Shown piece after piece: positions 24,401 through 35,366 of a stretch of DNA of 64,000 nt (positions are counted from its first letter, which is position 1; each line of letters begins with the position of its first letter). This DNA is from Pomacea canaliculata (Eukaryota > Mollusca > Gastropoda > Architaenioglossa > Ampullariidae). The translations under genes and the position numbers were made by a program. Below the pieces are notes generated by a model. It saw only the letters and a list, made by a program, of their open reading frames with translations. It was not told the origin of the DNA and did not search any database. The stretch lies in contig NC_037601.1 of the NCBI RefSeq assembly GCF_003073045.1, positions 10,155,807-10,219,806 on the forward strand, written 5' to 3'.

Positions 24401-27400
24401 CGCCCCCCTGACAAAGAAAGGTACGTCCACGCGCCCCCCTTAGCCAGCAATGTAAGCTAATTTCACTAATACCGGTATAAGAAACTTGACCACCTTCGCT
24501 CCCCACTTGTAAGCACGTCGCGTCCCCCTAGGGGAGGCGTGCCCCACCGTTTCAGAACCGCAGATGTAGGACATTAAAGAACAATTGTAATGGCTGTGGT
24601 GAGCTTCGTTGGGAACTTCTTGTCTTTGTTGCTCTGCCTCTGTTTCCACCATGTTCTTGTGTTTTTGTGCCAGCTTCACACAGATCCAGATGTTGATGTT
24701 GCTCCAAGAGAGAAGTCAACAGAGACAATAGAAGATGTTCCCATTTTTCGCAATGAGGAAGAGAAGCTTGAGTTTGAGGCCAGTGTGACTGTGGACCTTA
24801 GCTGTGTTGACCACATGTTTAAGGTACACATGCATTTGATTTGCTTCCTGGAATTAAAAAAGAAACCTGCAGAATTTTAAACTAGAGATAATAAAATCTT
24901 GGTTTAGTAGATAATATCTGTAGATGGATGACATAAAATTCAGTAATACAGCTGAACAGTAATACATATTGTTTTTCTTTGTCTGATGTTTTTTTTTAAT
25001 GGAAGATGGTCACTTTCCTGTCCCTGAGATTTGAACATAGCAAGAACCACTTGTTGTACTGTTGGTAATATGTTTTTTGGCTTATGCTTAAGTTTTGTGT
25101 AACTTTTATGGTTGTACAGTTTATAACAAACTTGCTGGCATGCTAATTACCCTCTGGGATAAATAAGGTCATGTCTTTTCTGTTTTGTTTGGTATGTTTC
25201 TCTTCTAGCATTTATGGCTAGATGTGTTGTTGATGTTTTGTCTTTTTGTCAAAGATCCATGTCATAGACCAAGATGTTAACGAGCATGGTGGAGGTCAGG
25301 GTCGCAGTGTCTCATCATCCCTGTCCTTGTACTCATGCACAGTGTGTGAAAAGGTTTTTAAAACCCTGTCTCACATGCGGCTTCACTGCTTAGTCCACAC
25401 TGACCTTCGGCCTTTCCGATGCAGCAAGTGCCAGTATTCAACAAATTCTAAGGGTAACTGTTTTAACCTATCCTTTCTTTCATTTTTAACCATGGATGAC
25501 TTCCCCTTGGGCACTTAATAATAGAAGAAAACTCCCTTTACAGTATTTTCCCCTCCTCTTCATTTACATTGACAACAAGAAGTAGCTTAGTGGCTAGGGT
25601 CTGTGACTACAGAGAAGATGATTCTTGGGTCGAGACGTGCTTGAACTTTAGGCTAAAATATGCCCCCCACCACCATTTACCAGCTGGCTAAGCAAGAATG
25701 GGCACCTAATTATCAGGGAGGTAAAGATAGCAAAAGGAGAGGGTTGGAGTCTGCCTTCTCTGTTTCTTGACCTAGATACAACGACCCATGCTTGCTGCTT
25801 CTACAGCCTATGGGACCTTTGGTCTTACCTTCAGTCATCTCTGTAACCAACTAGAACTAAAAGGCTTTAACAGTCTGCCAAGAGAACCAGAAATGAAATA
25901 TTTGTGCATAGTGTGGACTGGAAGAAATAAGAGAAAGGATCTGCATAGCTATCTAAGCTTTTTTCAATCTTCTGTCACTAGGTAACCTGTATACCCATAT
26001 GCGGAAACACACAGGCCAGTTTTATCGTTGCAAACACTGTGACTTCCGCACAGTGAACAAGAGCCATCTGTTGGAGCATGAGGCCACACACAGCAAAACA
26101 CGGCATCCCTGTGCACTGTGCCACAAAGACTACAGCACTGGGAAGTCGCTCATCAACCATGTTCGTAAATACCATGCTAACTCCCGGCGTGGCAGGCAGT
26201 ATCTCCAGACATTCCTGCAGGGGCGTCAAGCGCGAGGATCCACTGTCATACACCAGTGTCATGTTTGTAATCGAAAGGTGATAACTGTCATACATCAGTG
26301 TCTTTTCTGTAATCGAAAAGTGACAGCTGTTATTTTTGGATCTATCAGTTTGGTGTGTCAATAGCTTGTATATTAGTGTCCAACTCTTTGGTACTTGTGT
26401 AAATTTCTGTGCAATATCTATGTCAGTGTTTCTTAACCGGGGTTCTATCAAACCCTAGGGGTTTGATGAGTCGGTTTCAGGGGTTCGGCAGAGCCTCTGC
26501 CACAGAGGTCAAGACACACCCGACTGATTATGTAAATTCGTGATGACACTAAAGAAGGGTTCGGTGAATGCGAAACTGGTGGGTTCGGTACCTCAAACAA
26601 GGTTAAGAACCACTGATCTATATGGTGCAGAAAAAAACCAACTGTACTAGTTACACAGGCATACAAATTCAAGGTCAGAATTATTTGTATAATCGCTAAA
26701 ATGGTCTTGAAAAAAAAAACAGTAGGAAGCAAGGCAAAGGATATCGGAACCATATGGGCCCAGCCAAGTGGGGCTGCCCAAAACCGGGTCTGATAGTGAG
26801 GTGTTGTTGCAGCCCTATGCTCCTCAAGGAGTAACAAGGAATAAACTAAACTATAGCAACGTTTCACCACAAATAAGCAAATGTGAGATTTCTGCTGTGC
26901 ATTGTCCTTTATTATAATGACATAAGGGCAATGTCAAACAAGGGGAATATTTGGTATATTAATTAAGAAAAGTAAAACTGCTTGGGAAGTGAAGCATCAT
27001 AAATATGGAATGTGGTGAGAGGGGGCATAGCTGAAACTTGTTTGGATTTTGTGTTTTCTGCAGTTTAAGAAGAAGATAGACCGTGACAGGCACTTGTTCG
27101 TCCATGACATCCGAGATGTTGGCACAACTCAGCAGTGTGAACTGTGTGACTATTCTGCCAGTCGCCGTGTATATCTGGAGAAACACTACCTCAAGCATCG
27201 TGTTCTGTACTGCTGTGCTGCCTGTCCTATGAAATTCTTGTCCACGATCAGGTGTGTATCTGGGGTGGGGTGTGTGTGCGTGTGTGTACATGCACGATTG
27301 AGTGTCATGACTTTATCAAGAAGTAGTGTCATTAAATTTGACAACCATTGTTCTTTTTAAATGTATTACTTGCAGGCTTCTTGACCATCTGGAGAACAAC

Positions 27401-30400
27401 CACTCCACTCCTGGGTCAGATGGTTGTGTAGCTGCTAGCTGTGAGGAGCTGTTTGAACGTAGTATCAACAACAGCCTCTACCTACCAGAGCCTGATGAGA
27501 AACTGCCTGCTGTTGACAAGCAGTACATAAATCTGCCTCCAGAACTCTCTTCTACAACACTATGCACAGACCCGAACCCTTCAGAAATGCCCTGCACCAC
27601 CCTGACTTCTCAGTCAACAAATGTGAGCAGCAGTCTTGATGTCAGTGACTCCTTCAACACAGCCATGACAAGGGGTGCAATTACACCTTTACAAGTGGTG
27701 GATACAGAAAGAAGACCAGAACTAGAGAACAGGTGCAATTCTGGCTCTGATTGTTTTGATGGCTCTGTAGTTGTGACAGGTACAGAGCCTACACCTGAGG
27801 CTGCATTGGCTTCTGACGGAGAAAAATCCCCATTGTGTAATGCAAGCTTGATCAGCCAGACTGTTGAAGACAGAAACAAAGCTTTGGTGTCGTCTAGCAC
27901 CAGCCTTACCATTGTAGGTTCTGTAGACAGTGATGCTATGTTGTCGACTGGTGTCAGTCAGAGTGATGACATTGGTGACAAGATAGTGCTTGGCACTAGC
28001 ACTGTCATCACTCCTGAGTATGCACAAGACATTGAGACAACATTTTCATCAGATGCTAGCCTCATCAGTAAGAGTGATGGAAATAGCAAGGCTATGCTGT
28101 TGTCTAGCAGTGACCTTTCCACACAGACTTCAGCAGAACAGGGCATGCTGACAGCAGATGTCATCACCGATGCCAGCATGGCTGATAATCCAAATCCTGG
28201 AGACATCAAATCCTTTGACACGCTGCAAGTATCATTTCCATCTTCTGCAGAGGAAGCTAGGGTCTGTATGGACACAAGCTCTGTAACAGAGGAAGCTGGG
28301 GTCTGTGTGGACACAAACTCTGTAACAGCAGATTCAGAGTCAGTGTTGGTCCCACTTGCTCCAAACCCTGGCTTAGCTTTGGGTCCTGATGTTGATGAAG
28401 ACGAGATGGCAGATGGGATAGAGAATGAAGAAAGTTCAATGGACACATCATCCCACATGGAAGAACTGAAAGAGTCGCAGGAGACAAATTCAGGACGGGT
28501 GATAGATGTTGATAGTGAAGGGAAAGTGAGTGTGGTTGAACGCTTAGGTTACTGGCGCATGAACATGCAAATTTTACACAAGATGAGGGAAACCTTTGGC
28601 TCTGAGGAGTGTGAGTTTTGTGGGAGGTTGTTTCACACCAAGCAGGACTATGAGCCACATCTCCGGACACACACAGGTGAGTGAACTGATACAAAACTGA
28701 ATTGCTTCTTTAAGATCTCAAAAGCACCAGTTGTGTTCACACACAGTCTTCTTTGCTAGTTTTTATATTCTTTGCGAGTCCCTAAAATCCTTAACCAATC
28801 ATTTGAAAGCTTAAGTTTATGGCTACATTTCTTTCTTTGTTTCTATGTACTGCACATCATACTTAACCAGTTTGAACTGGCTGCAAAGATGTGAGTTTGA
28901 CTAATAAGATGTATCCATTTCTGTTGTATATGTTTAGTAAGTAATTTATTCTGATGACATCTATGTAAAACACAGTTAACAACACTGAAAGTTTCTGATA
29001 TGCACCTGTTCTGCAACTGTAGCCTTGCAATGATACTGTGACAGCATAGGGTTTCTTATGTGCAGGTGATAAGCCTTTTCGCTGTGAACAATGCGGCCTC
29101 TGCACCATAACCAAAGAATGCTTGCGGCGCCATGTGGAACGGGACCATGAAAACATCCAGTTTCCATGCAAGTCTTGCAATTTTGTGGCCACCAGCAGAG
29201 GACGACTGTGGAGCCACCAACTAACACACTTGGGTGTTTCTGGTTTGGAGTGCCCTCAATGTCAGGAGAGGTTTGAAACGTAAGCTCTGGCAAGGATGTC
29301 ATCATGGTTAAGACAATATCTTATTTAAATTTTGTGTGTGTGTGTTGGAGGGGGGCAGGATCCTGTGCTAAGTACCAGCCTTAAACAAGGAGAGTTGGCA
29401 TGTGAGGCCTGCTCATGTTTATTACAGACCAACACAGTATTTATCAGCTGCTTGCTTGCTGGATCCTCTTCCCATCCCTTGCTGGCTAAATGTATTGACC
29501 CACTTTTGCCAATCATCACCAACATCATTAATAACTGTCTATATCTGGCTTACTGCCACCACCATTCAAGCATGCAGTCATGAGACCACTCCTTAAAGAC
29601 TGGACTCTAGATCAGAATTGCCTCAAGAATTATCATCTCTACTTTCTCTCTCCAAAATCTTGAAAAAGATTGTCCTCAAATAGAACTTTGCATAATTAAA
29701 TGTGTGTTCTTTCATCAGTCAGCATCACGCAGCATCAAGGCTGTGCTGCTGCAAATTACAAATGACATCTTATTGGCTTTTGATTGTGGAGATCTTTCTG
29801 TCTTGACTGTTTGATCTCAGTGCAACATTTGACACCATTGTCATTTCAGTGCAGATAAAAGATTTCAGGTTGTGATGTGTTTGTACTTAAACTTTTGTGA
29901 CCTGTATATCTTAAAGTATTTTTTTTTTTTTTTTCCTTTTACTGTCATAGCTTGTTATATCAGTATTTTACAAATATTTGCGCTGTGTGCCATGTTTCTA
30001 TTTTTTTTTTTTAATGAATATGTATTTTGGTATTTTGCAAACAGTATGAAGAGACTGCGTGCCCACATCATCTGTACACATCCAGAAATGCCACGCGAAG
30101 ATATGGAGAAACTCACGGGCTATAAGCACAAGACACAGGGAAAACTAGGTAAGACACCATGTCTAAGTAGTGTGAGTGCAAGATGAGTAAGGTCAAATGT
30201 GGGAGTAGTGTGAGATTTACAAGCTGGGTTAGGCACTATGTTTGAGAAATGTAGTATGTACAACTTGTACAAGATCACATTTCTGATTCTCTAGATTAAG
30301 GGGAAAATGTAGTGTTGACATGAAAATTTGAAAACAGTTGAGAAAATCTACTGCTTGCATTGCTATTTATGCAAAAGCGTCCAGATTTATGGTCAACAAC

Positions 30401-33400
30401 GATGTATTTTTTCTTATTCTTTTGATTTTCTACAGGTCGAAGGTCATACAAGTGTCCCTACTGTGACCGTATTTTCATCCGAGCTAACTCTGAACTGCAG
30501 AAGCATATCTGGATACACGAGGGGATCAAGCCATTCAAGTGCTCAGAATGTTCATATGCTTGCCGTTCCAAAAACAACTTGCAAGCACACATGTTGCGCC
30601 ACTCCAATCAGAAGGTCAGAGAGAAGCCCAGGTGTTCTTCTCATTAAATGTGCATTCTTCTAGCATTCTTCAAGAAATCTTTCTGTCACTGTATGTACAC
30701 TCTATCTATGAACATTCTTCCTGTCATGTTTACATTCTTTAAGCACTCTTTCTGTCTCTGTATGTACACTCTACCTACAAGCATTCTTTTCACAAGGGAA
30801 TAGGAAAGAGTAGCTTCTATTCATCAGTTCTATTCTCCCACTTAGATGAGAAAAATCCAAACTGGATTTTTTTTCATTTGCTAGATTTTAAAAAAAATGT
30901 TCCAGTTTGCATGTAGTGTAGTATTTACAGCTCTCTCCTCCAAACTTTTGCACAGACAGCAGGCATAAAATATGAATTTATCTAAACCTGGCATTCATAA
31001 CAAGCTCATTTTCAGCCATTCTCCTGTCAAGAGTGTGGAAAAGCCTACAAGTCAAAAACAGCCCTGCGATGGCATGTGCGTTCACACAAAGATGGCAAGC
31101 TGTTCAAGTGTGACAAGTAAGTTTACAACTGCAACAGGTGTTTATAGGTTTTGTACAAGGAAGAAATATATTTAAAAAAAGACAATTTGTATGCGAGTAA
31201 TGCTTTCATTTTCACCTTTTTTATGTGTTTTGATGCAAGTTGAACAATATTTAACTTGAATTCATTTGTATAAACATTTTTTGTTGGGCACTTGTTACAG
31301 TACCTTTCTTGCTAGCTGAATCATTGCAATAGCTAACATGTCAAACGTTATTCTGATGACAGTCTCCTTCTAAACTAGGTGTTCTTATGAAGCACAGCAG
31401 CGCAGTCATTTGAAACGACACATGGAGACACATGAGGTGGTCAAGCGCTTTGTTTGTCAGCACTGTGACTATTCAGCCAACACAGCTGGTTATCTTAAGA
31501 TTCATTACACCCGGGTGCACAAGGGAATGGTGTACTTGCCTGAGTTGCAGCCCCCATCTCCAGCAGATGGCAGCACCACATCAACGTCAACAGAAGCCCG
31601 TGTTTTTAAGTGTTTAAGCTGCGACTATGTCTTTGGTAACTTGTCAGATCTGAAGCGACATCTGAAGATCCGACATCACGTGCAGGTGCAGGATATTGCT
31701 GGCATAGAGCAGATGCAAATCTCAGAAGTCGAGGTTAGTTTCATTCTCATATACTTGAAGTGGTTCTCACAGAACACAAAGTGATGTCCTTTCAGCAGAG
31801 AGCCATCATTCTGGGTGGTGATTTGTGCAGGATTGTCATAGTTTGTCATCTATACAGCTAGAATAGGAGGAGAGTCACTAGCTCCTTGCAGACATACTTA
31901 CTGGCGGTAGACTTTCCCATGCTGAGGCACCAAGGTTGTGCCATTGTCCTGACCAGGAAAATCTCATACTTTCTGACTGTGGATTTATAACATAAGTCAA
32001 ACATTTTAATTTCTTAAAATTTATTTGTATTTTAAGACAACAAGGCTTATTGCTTTTGGTAGGTCTGGCTTGAGGGAGGAAATTAGTGTGATTACGGATC
32101 GTGAAGTCCCACAGATGCTTTAGACTATTTTTTGCTGCTTATAAATCTGCATTTAATCATGCTGTCTGCTTTTTAACATTTCAGTTTTTAGCTAAGAGTA
32201 AAAATGCATCAGTGGATATTGTATCTAATGAAGTCACTGAACTGGATGGACCCGTTATTTAGAGGGCCAATGAGATTGTGAGCATCATTGAGATCCCAAA
32301 AGCCAAGTTTATATTATTTGTTGTGCATTCTTCTCATTTTCATTGTTTGAAAATTGTTTTAGAAAATATTCTTTTTTTTCTATTTTTGAACTGAACAGTC
32401 TACTTGACTATTTTTAGCGGATCTGTAGCTACTTAAACTAACCATTTTTTTTAAATGTCTGTTAATTTTGACAGCTTTTGTTATCATTTGAAATATTGTC
32501 TTTCCCTACATACATATTAGCATCTTTTTACCTGGAATCTTTGTGAAATTATATTCTTATCTGCAACATGTATTCCAGGTCTTGCAGTGTTCAGAAGAAG
32601 CTTCTGTTGGCACAGGAGAAGTAATGGAACCTGGTACTATGCTGTCACCGGCATTTTCTCAGACAGGTAAATTTGCTACTTAAAGAATAGTGATAACATC
32701 AACAAACTCCCAAAAAGATTTAATTAAATGGAAGAGCATATGACATATTGGATGGAGAAATGTAACTGTACAAACATGGTTCATGCCAGGAAGCAGAATA
32801 TTTGTCATGACTCAGGAGATGAGGAAGACATGACAAAGGATGGGTAAGCAACCAGATCTTGATGTCATAATACACAATATGATGTCATGCAATGGTGAAG
32901 GTGGGAAAGCAGCCAGGTCTTGACATGGGTAATTGAAGCTCATCTGTTTATTCATCTGCCAGTGTCTTGTACTCTGTGTGCAGCTCTTATGAACACTACC
33001 CCTGAAAAGAGTGTGTGTGGTGAGAAAGTTATTTATGCTATGTTCAGTCTAGGTAGTCATGTTATAGAGTTTTGTGGTGCGTTCAGTGTTCAGATAGTCT
33101 TTGAGTGATCAGTATTATCAGGGTCATGCAACTTACTGTGTGATGGTGACTAGACATGACTTGATTTCTGGTTTCAGTAACAAGCTCAGAGCTGGATGAG
33201 AAGACTGCATCAGCTGTGACACTTCTGCAGCAGATCATCACCATGCAGCAGCAGGTATAGATAGTTTCTACACACGGTAGTTATTTTCATCATTAACCAT
33301 CAGCAGGTGTCAGTTTCTCATTTTACTTTTATCATGAGCCATCACTGGACATGGGCATAATATCTCTTTCCATTGCCATCAGCAGATGTAGACACAGTTT

Positions 33401-34112
33401 CGCACTAGACAAGGAGATTCTCACCTTGTGGTTACTGCATTTGGTCAGCCGCTATGAATGTAGATGGCATAATTAAATCTCACAACACAAGAAAAGCTTG
33501 AAAGTTGTTACTACACATGACCAGCCACTTGAAATATCCCTTTATCCACCCAATGATGAATAACTAATGTGAATAAATATGGAAACCTTTTGACATGCTG
33601 TGCTGGTTACTGTGAACCACTGACAGTCCATTGCACCTATGGCCATGAGACATTAAAACCATAACCTTTAACTTTAATCATGGACTGGGAACCTCGATGT
33701 ACTTATTTGTTCATCTCCCATGTCTACTACTTTGTGTCTAGGGGCACATGATAGCATTATCTTTTTCCTAGTGGCAGGGTGAGTCACCATCACTGAAGGT
33801 CAGGTCGACATGCAGTTGGGATTTAGCAGTGCTTTCTTGTTTTTGATGCAGGGAGCATTTGGTCAGCAAGAAATCAAAGTTTTGTCTGAGGATGGCCAGA
33901 TGGTGGCAGTCAACCCAGAAACCATCATCGTCCAACAACATGGAGAACAGGTGCTGGTAACCAATGGCGATGATGGTGAAGAGGCAGGCCAGTACGTCAT
34001 CCAGTACGTCAGTCCCAGTGATGACCCCACTGCTGACCCCTCCATGGAGGGCGTTCCTATGGAAATCCAGACAGTAGATGAAGCCGATTCAGTTGCAGTT
34101 CTTCAAGGATGA
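21482..34112 (+). CDS. ZFAT: ZFAT, C2H2 zinc-finger and AT-hook transcription factor
   Basis: A nuclear DNA-binding regulator. Exons: 21482-21647, 22836-23132, 23305-23400, 23796-23930, 24072-24229, 24674-24823, 25255-25453, 25982-26277, 27064-27251, 27376-28676, 29066-29279, 30045-30148, 30436-30614, 31016-31116, 31379-31733, 32579-32666, 33178-33254, 33852-34112. They join in frame to 1,454 aa (human about 1,243). There is a divergent first finger (CGTC at 6-9), an AT-hook CGRPRK near 158-163, one finger near 195-215 and seven in exons 7-10. A Ser/Thr/Asp-rich linker of about 400 aa (mostly the 1.3-kb exon 10) follows, then ten fingers (from CEFCGRLF), then a Gln-rich tail with VTLLQQII. 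Finger order, the IDRDRHLFVH and QKHIWIHEGIKPFKC segments and the LLQQII tail motif match vertebrate ZFAT. The first exon starts at an acceptor, so the 5' UTR is spliced. Confidence 0.95.
23305..23400 (+). CDS. ZFAT: ZFAT exon 3, AT-hook exon
   Basis: A 96-nt exon flanked by phase-1 introns encodes GRRCGRPRKGEEKNK, a canonical AT-hook core (GRP flanked by basic residues) matching the KRGRPK hook of vertebrate ZFAT. It is symmetrical, so skipping it removes the hook without shifting the frame. Confidence 0.85.
24376..24563. mobile_element. hAT-like MITE, inverted copy of the 42,980 element
   Basis: The reverse complement of this segment matches 42980-43168 closely over about 85 bp (including CTTATACCGGTATTAGTGAA and GCTGGCTAAGGGGGGCGCG). 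The ends are degraded (CTGCGGTTCTGAAACGG instead of CAGCGGTTCTCAACC) and no target duplication is left, so it is an older copy. It lies in a ZFAT intron. Confidence 0.75.
25577..25830 (+). mobile_element. Probable tRNA-derived SINE
   Basis: TAGCTTAGTGGCTAGGG resembles a Pol III A box and GGGTCGAGACG, about 43 bp on, a B box. A body with CACCTAATTATCAGGGAGG follows, and the end GCCTATGGGACCTTTGG resembles known mollusc SINE bodies. It lies in a ZFAT intron. Identification is by general pattern only. Confidence 0.45.
26424..26615. mobile_element. hAT-like MITE (192 bp) with 8-bp TSD
   Basis: Ends CAGTGTTTCTTAACC and, reverse complemented, CAGTGGTTCTTAACC form terminal inverted repeats. The flanks ATCTATGT (26416-26423) and ATCTATAT (26616-26623) form an 8-bp target duplication with one change. 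There is no coding capacity. It lies in a ZFAT intron. Confidence 0.85.
26703..26854 (+). mobile_element. 5'-truncated LINE tail (RTE-like)
   Basis: About 150 bp matching the 3' end of the LINE family also at 34700-34987 and 49689-49831 and inverted at 18740. Shared landmarks are AGCAAGGCAAAGGA, GGGTCTG, GAGGTGTTGTTG and the end AACAAGGAATAAACTAAACTA. Extreme 5' truncation is typical of target-primed insertion. Confidence 0.8.
29400..29860 (+). mobile_element. CR1/L2-like LINE fragment
   Basis: Degraded RT text on the plus strand: PLLPIITNIINNCL, then a KNYHLYFLSPKSL stretch, LLQITNDILLAFDCGD and SQCNI..HHCHF, corresponding to the region just before the RT palm. It is shifted and stopped throughout. 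It lies in a ZFAT intron. Confidence 0.55.
32185..32262 (+). CDS. Possible alternative last exon of ZFAT
   Basis: The acceptor TTTTTAACATTTCAG at 32184 is followed, in the phase left by exon 15 (0), by 25 codons (FLAKSKNASV, then DIVSNEVTELDGPVI) and TAG at 32260-32262. If used, the protein would keep all fingers but lose the 141-residue C-terminal tail. No poly-A signal was noticed directly after it, so it may be a poison exon or chance. Confidence 0.35.
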   Translation, partial: FLAKSKNASVDIVSNEVTELDGPVI

Positions 34113-35365
34113 CAGTGGAATATGTAAATGGTGGATTTTTGGTGCCTCATCAATATGTGTGTATATACAAATATTATTTGCCATTTAGGATTTTTATTTG
34201 CACATACATTTAAGGTACTCTTGTTGACCTAAACACAATTGCATCATGATGGACAGAACACTGTGTTTACCAAGTGAGTGTGAATTTATTCTGAAGAGAG
34301 TTTTGTCAGGTGAGTAAGCCTTGAATAAGAACTTTGTCAAATGAGCATATAAGCCTAGAATGAGAATATATCACATGCCAAATGTGTCTTAGAGTGTGAG
34401 TCTAGAATAAGTGCCTCAGGTGTCCGAGTGTGAGTCTGCTATGAATCATGTATGAAGTGGGCAAGTGTGAATGTAGTACAAAACTTGGCTGTGAGGTAAG
34501 TGAGTCTAACCTACCACAAAAAGATAGGGTGGGTGCATATACCAGATGAGTTATGGTCTAGACCACCTTGTTCGTCACACTGCCTATTGTTTTGCCACAA
34601 CAGCAACAAGCAGTTTTGAGATTTCAACGTAACTTATAGATAGGTGTGGCAGCTGACAAGTTTATGCCTCATGGCTGTCTTGGGTGATAGTGAGCAGGCC
34701 CTGTTGCCAAACACCCTTCAAGGTACCTTGAAGGACAGCTCCTTTACAAACCGATGCCTACGCCATATTCTGACACCATTGCAAAGCAGGCACTTGACTG
34801 GAACCTCAGGGGAAGAGGAAAGTTGGAAGACCAAAGCAGACTTGGAAAAAAACAGCAGAGAGCAAGGCAAAGGACATCAGAACCACATGGGCTCAACTGA
34901 AGGGGGCTGCCAAAAATCGGGTCTGCTGGCGAGGTGTTGTTGGGGCCCTATGCTCCTCGAGGAGTAACAAGGACTAAACTAAACTAATTCTATGGTTTTC
35001 ATACTGACTTTGTACATATGGAATCACAAACTTGCATTTCTAAACCACTGCCACCAATAGTTTTTTTTTGGATAACAGATGGTCATTGCCTGAATAACTT
35101 GATCAATGTCTGTGCCATTTGTCTTATTGCTTGTGTCATCATTATCTGTACTGTAGCCAATGCTGCTACCTACACTGTTACTGGCATTAGTATTCTGCAG
35201 CTCAACTGCTTGTATGTAAATTTTCTTTGATAGTGCTAAGTAATAAAACTGAGAAGATGCAGGCTGTTTGCATGAAGAAATGTGTACAGAAGTACCATAT
35301 ACAATTTGAAAATTCACAAGTGAAATAAAATTTCTTAAAAGTAATAAAAGTAATAATTTGTGCAC
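34113..35365 (+). other. ZFAT 3' UTR with poly-A signals
   Basis: Non-coding sequence after the stop, with AATAAA at 35242-35247, 35323-35328 and 35343-35348. The stretch includes a LINE tail. It abuts the 3' end of the opposing minus-strand gene. Confidence 0.5.
34700..34987 (+). mobile_element. 5'-truncated LINE tail in the ZFAT 3' UTR
   Basis: The longest of the family tails. It reads RHILTPLQSRHL, SWKTKADLEKNSREQGKGH and QNHMGSTEGGC, ending AACAAGGACTAAACTAAACTA. It lies between the ZFAT stop codon and the candidate poly-A signals, so it should be part of the mature transcript. Confidence 0.8.
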
Positions 35366-35366
35366 T

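Noticed and set aside
27610..28694. Minus-strand open frames of 100-166 codons
   Set aside because: They are antisense shadows of the large ZFAT exon 10, whose sense frame joins the zinc-finger exons on both sides.
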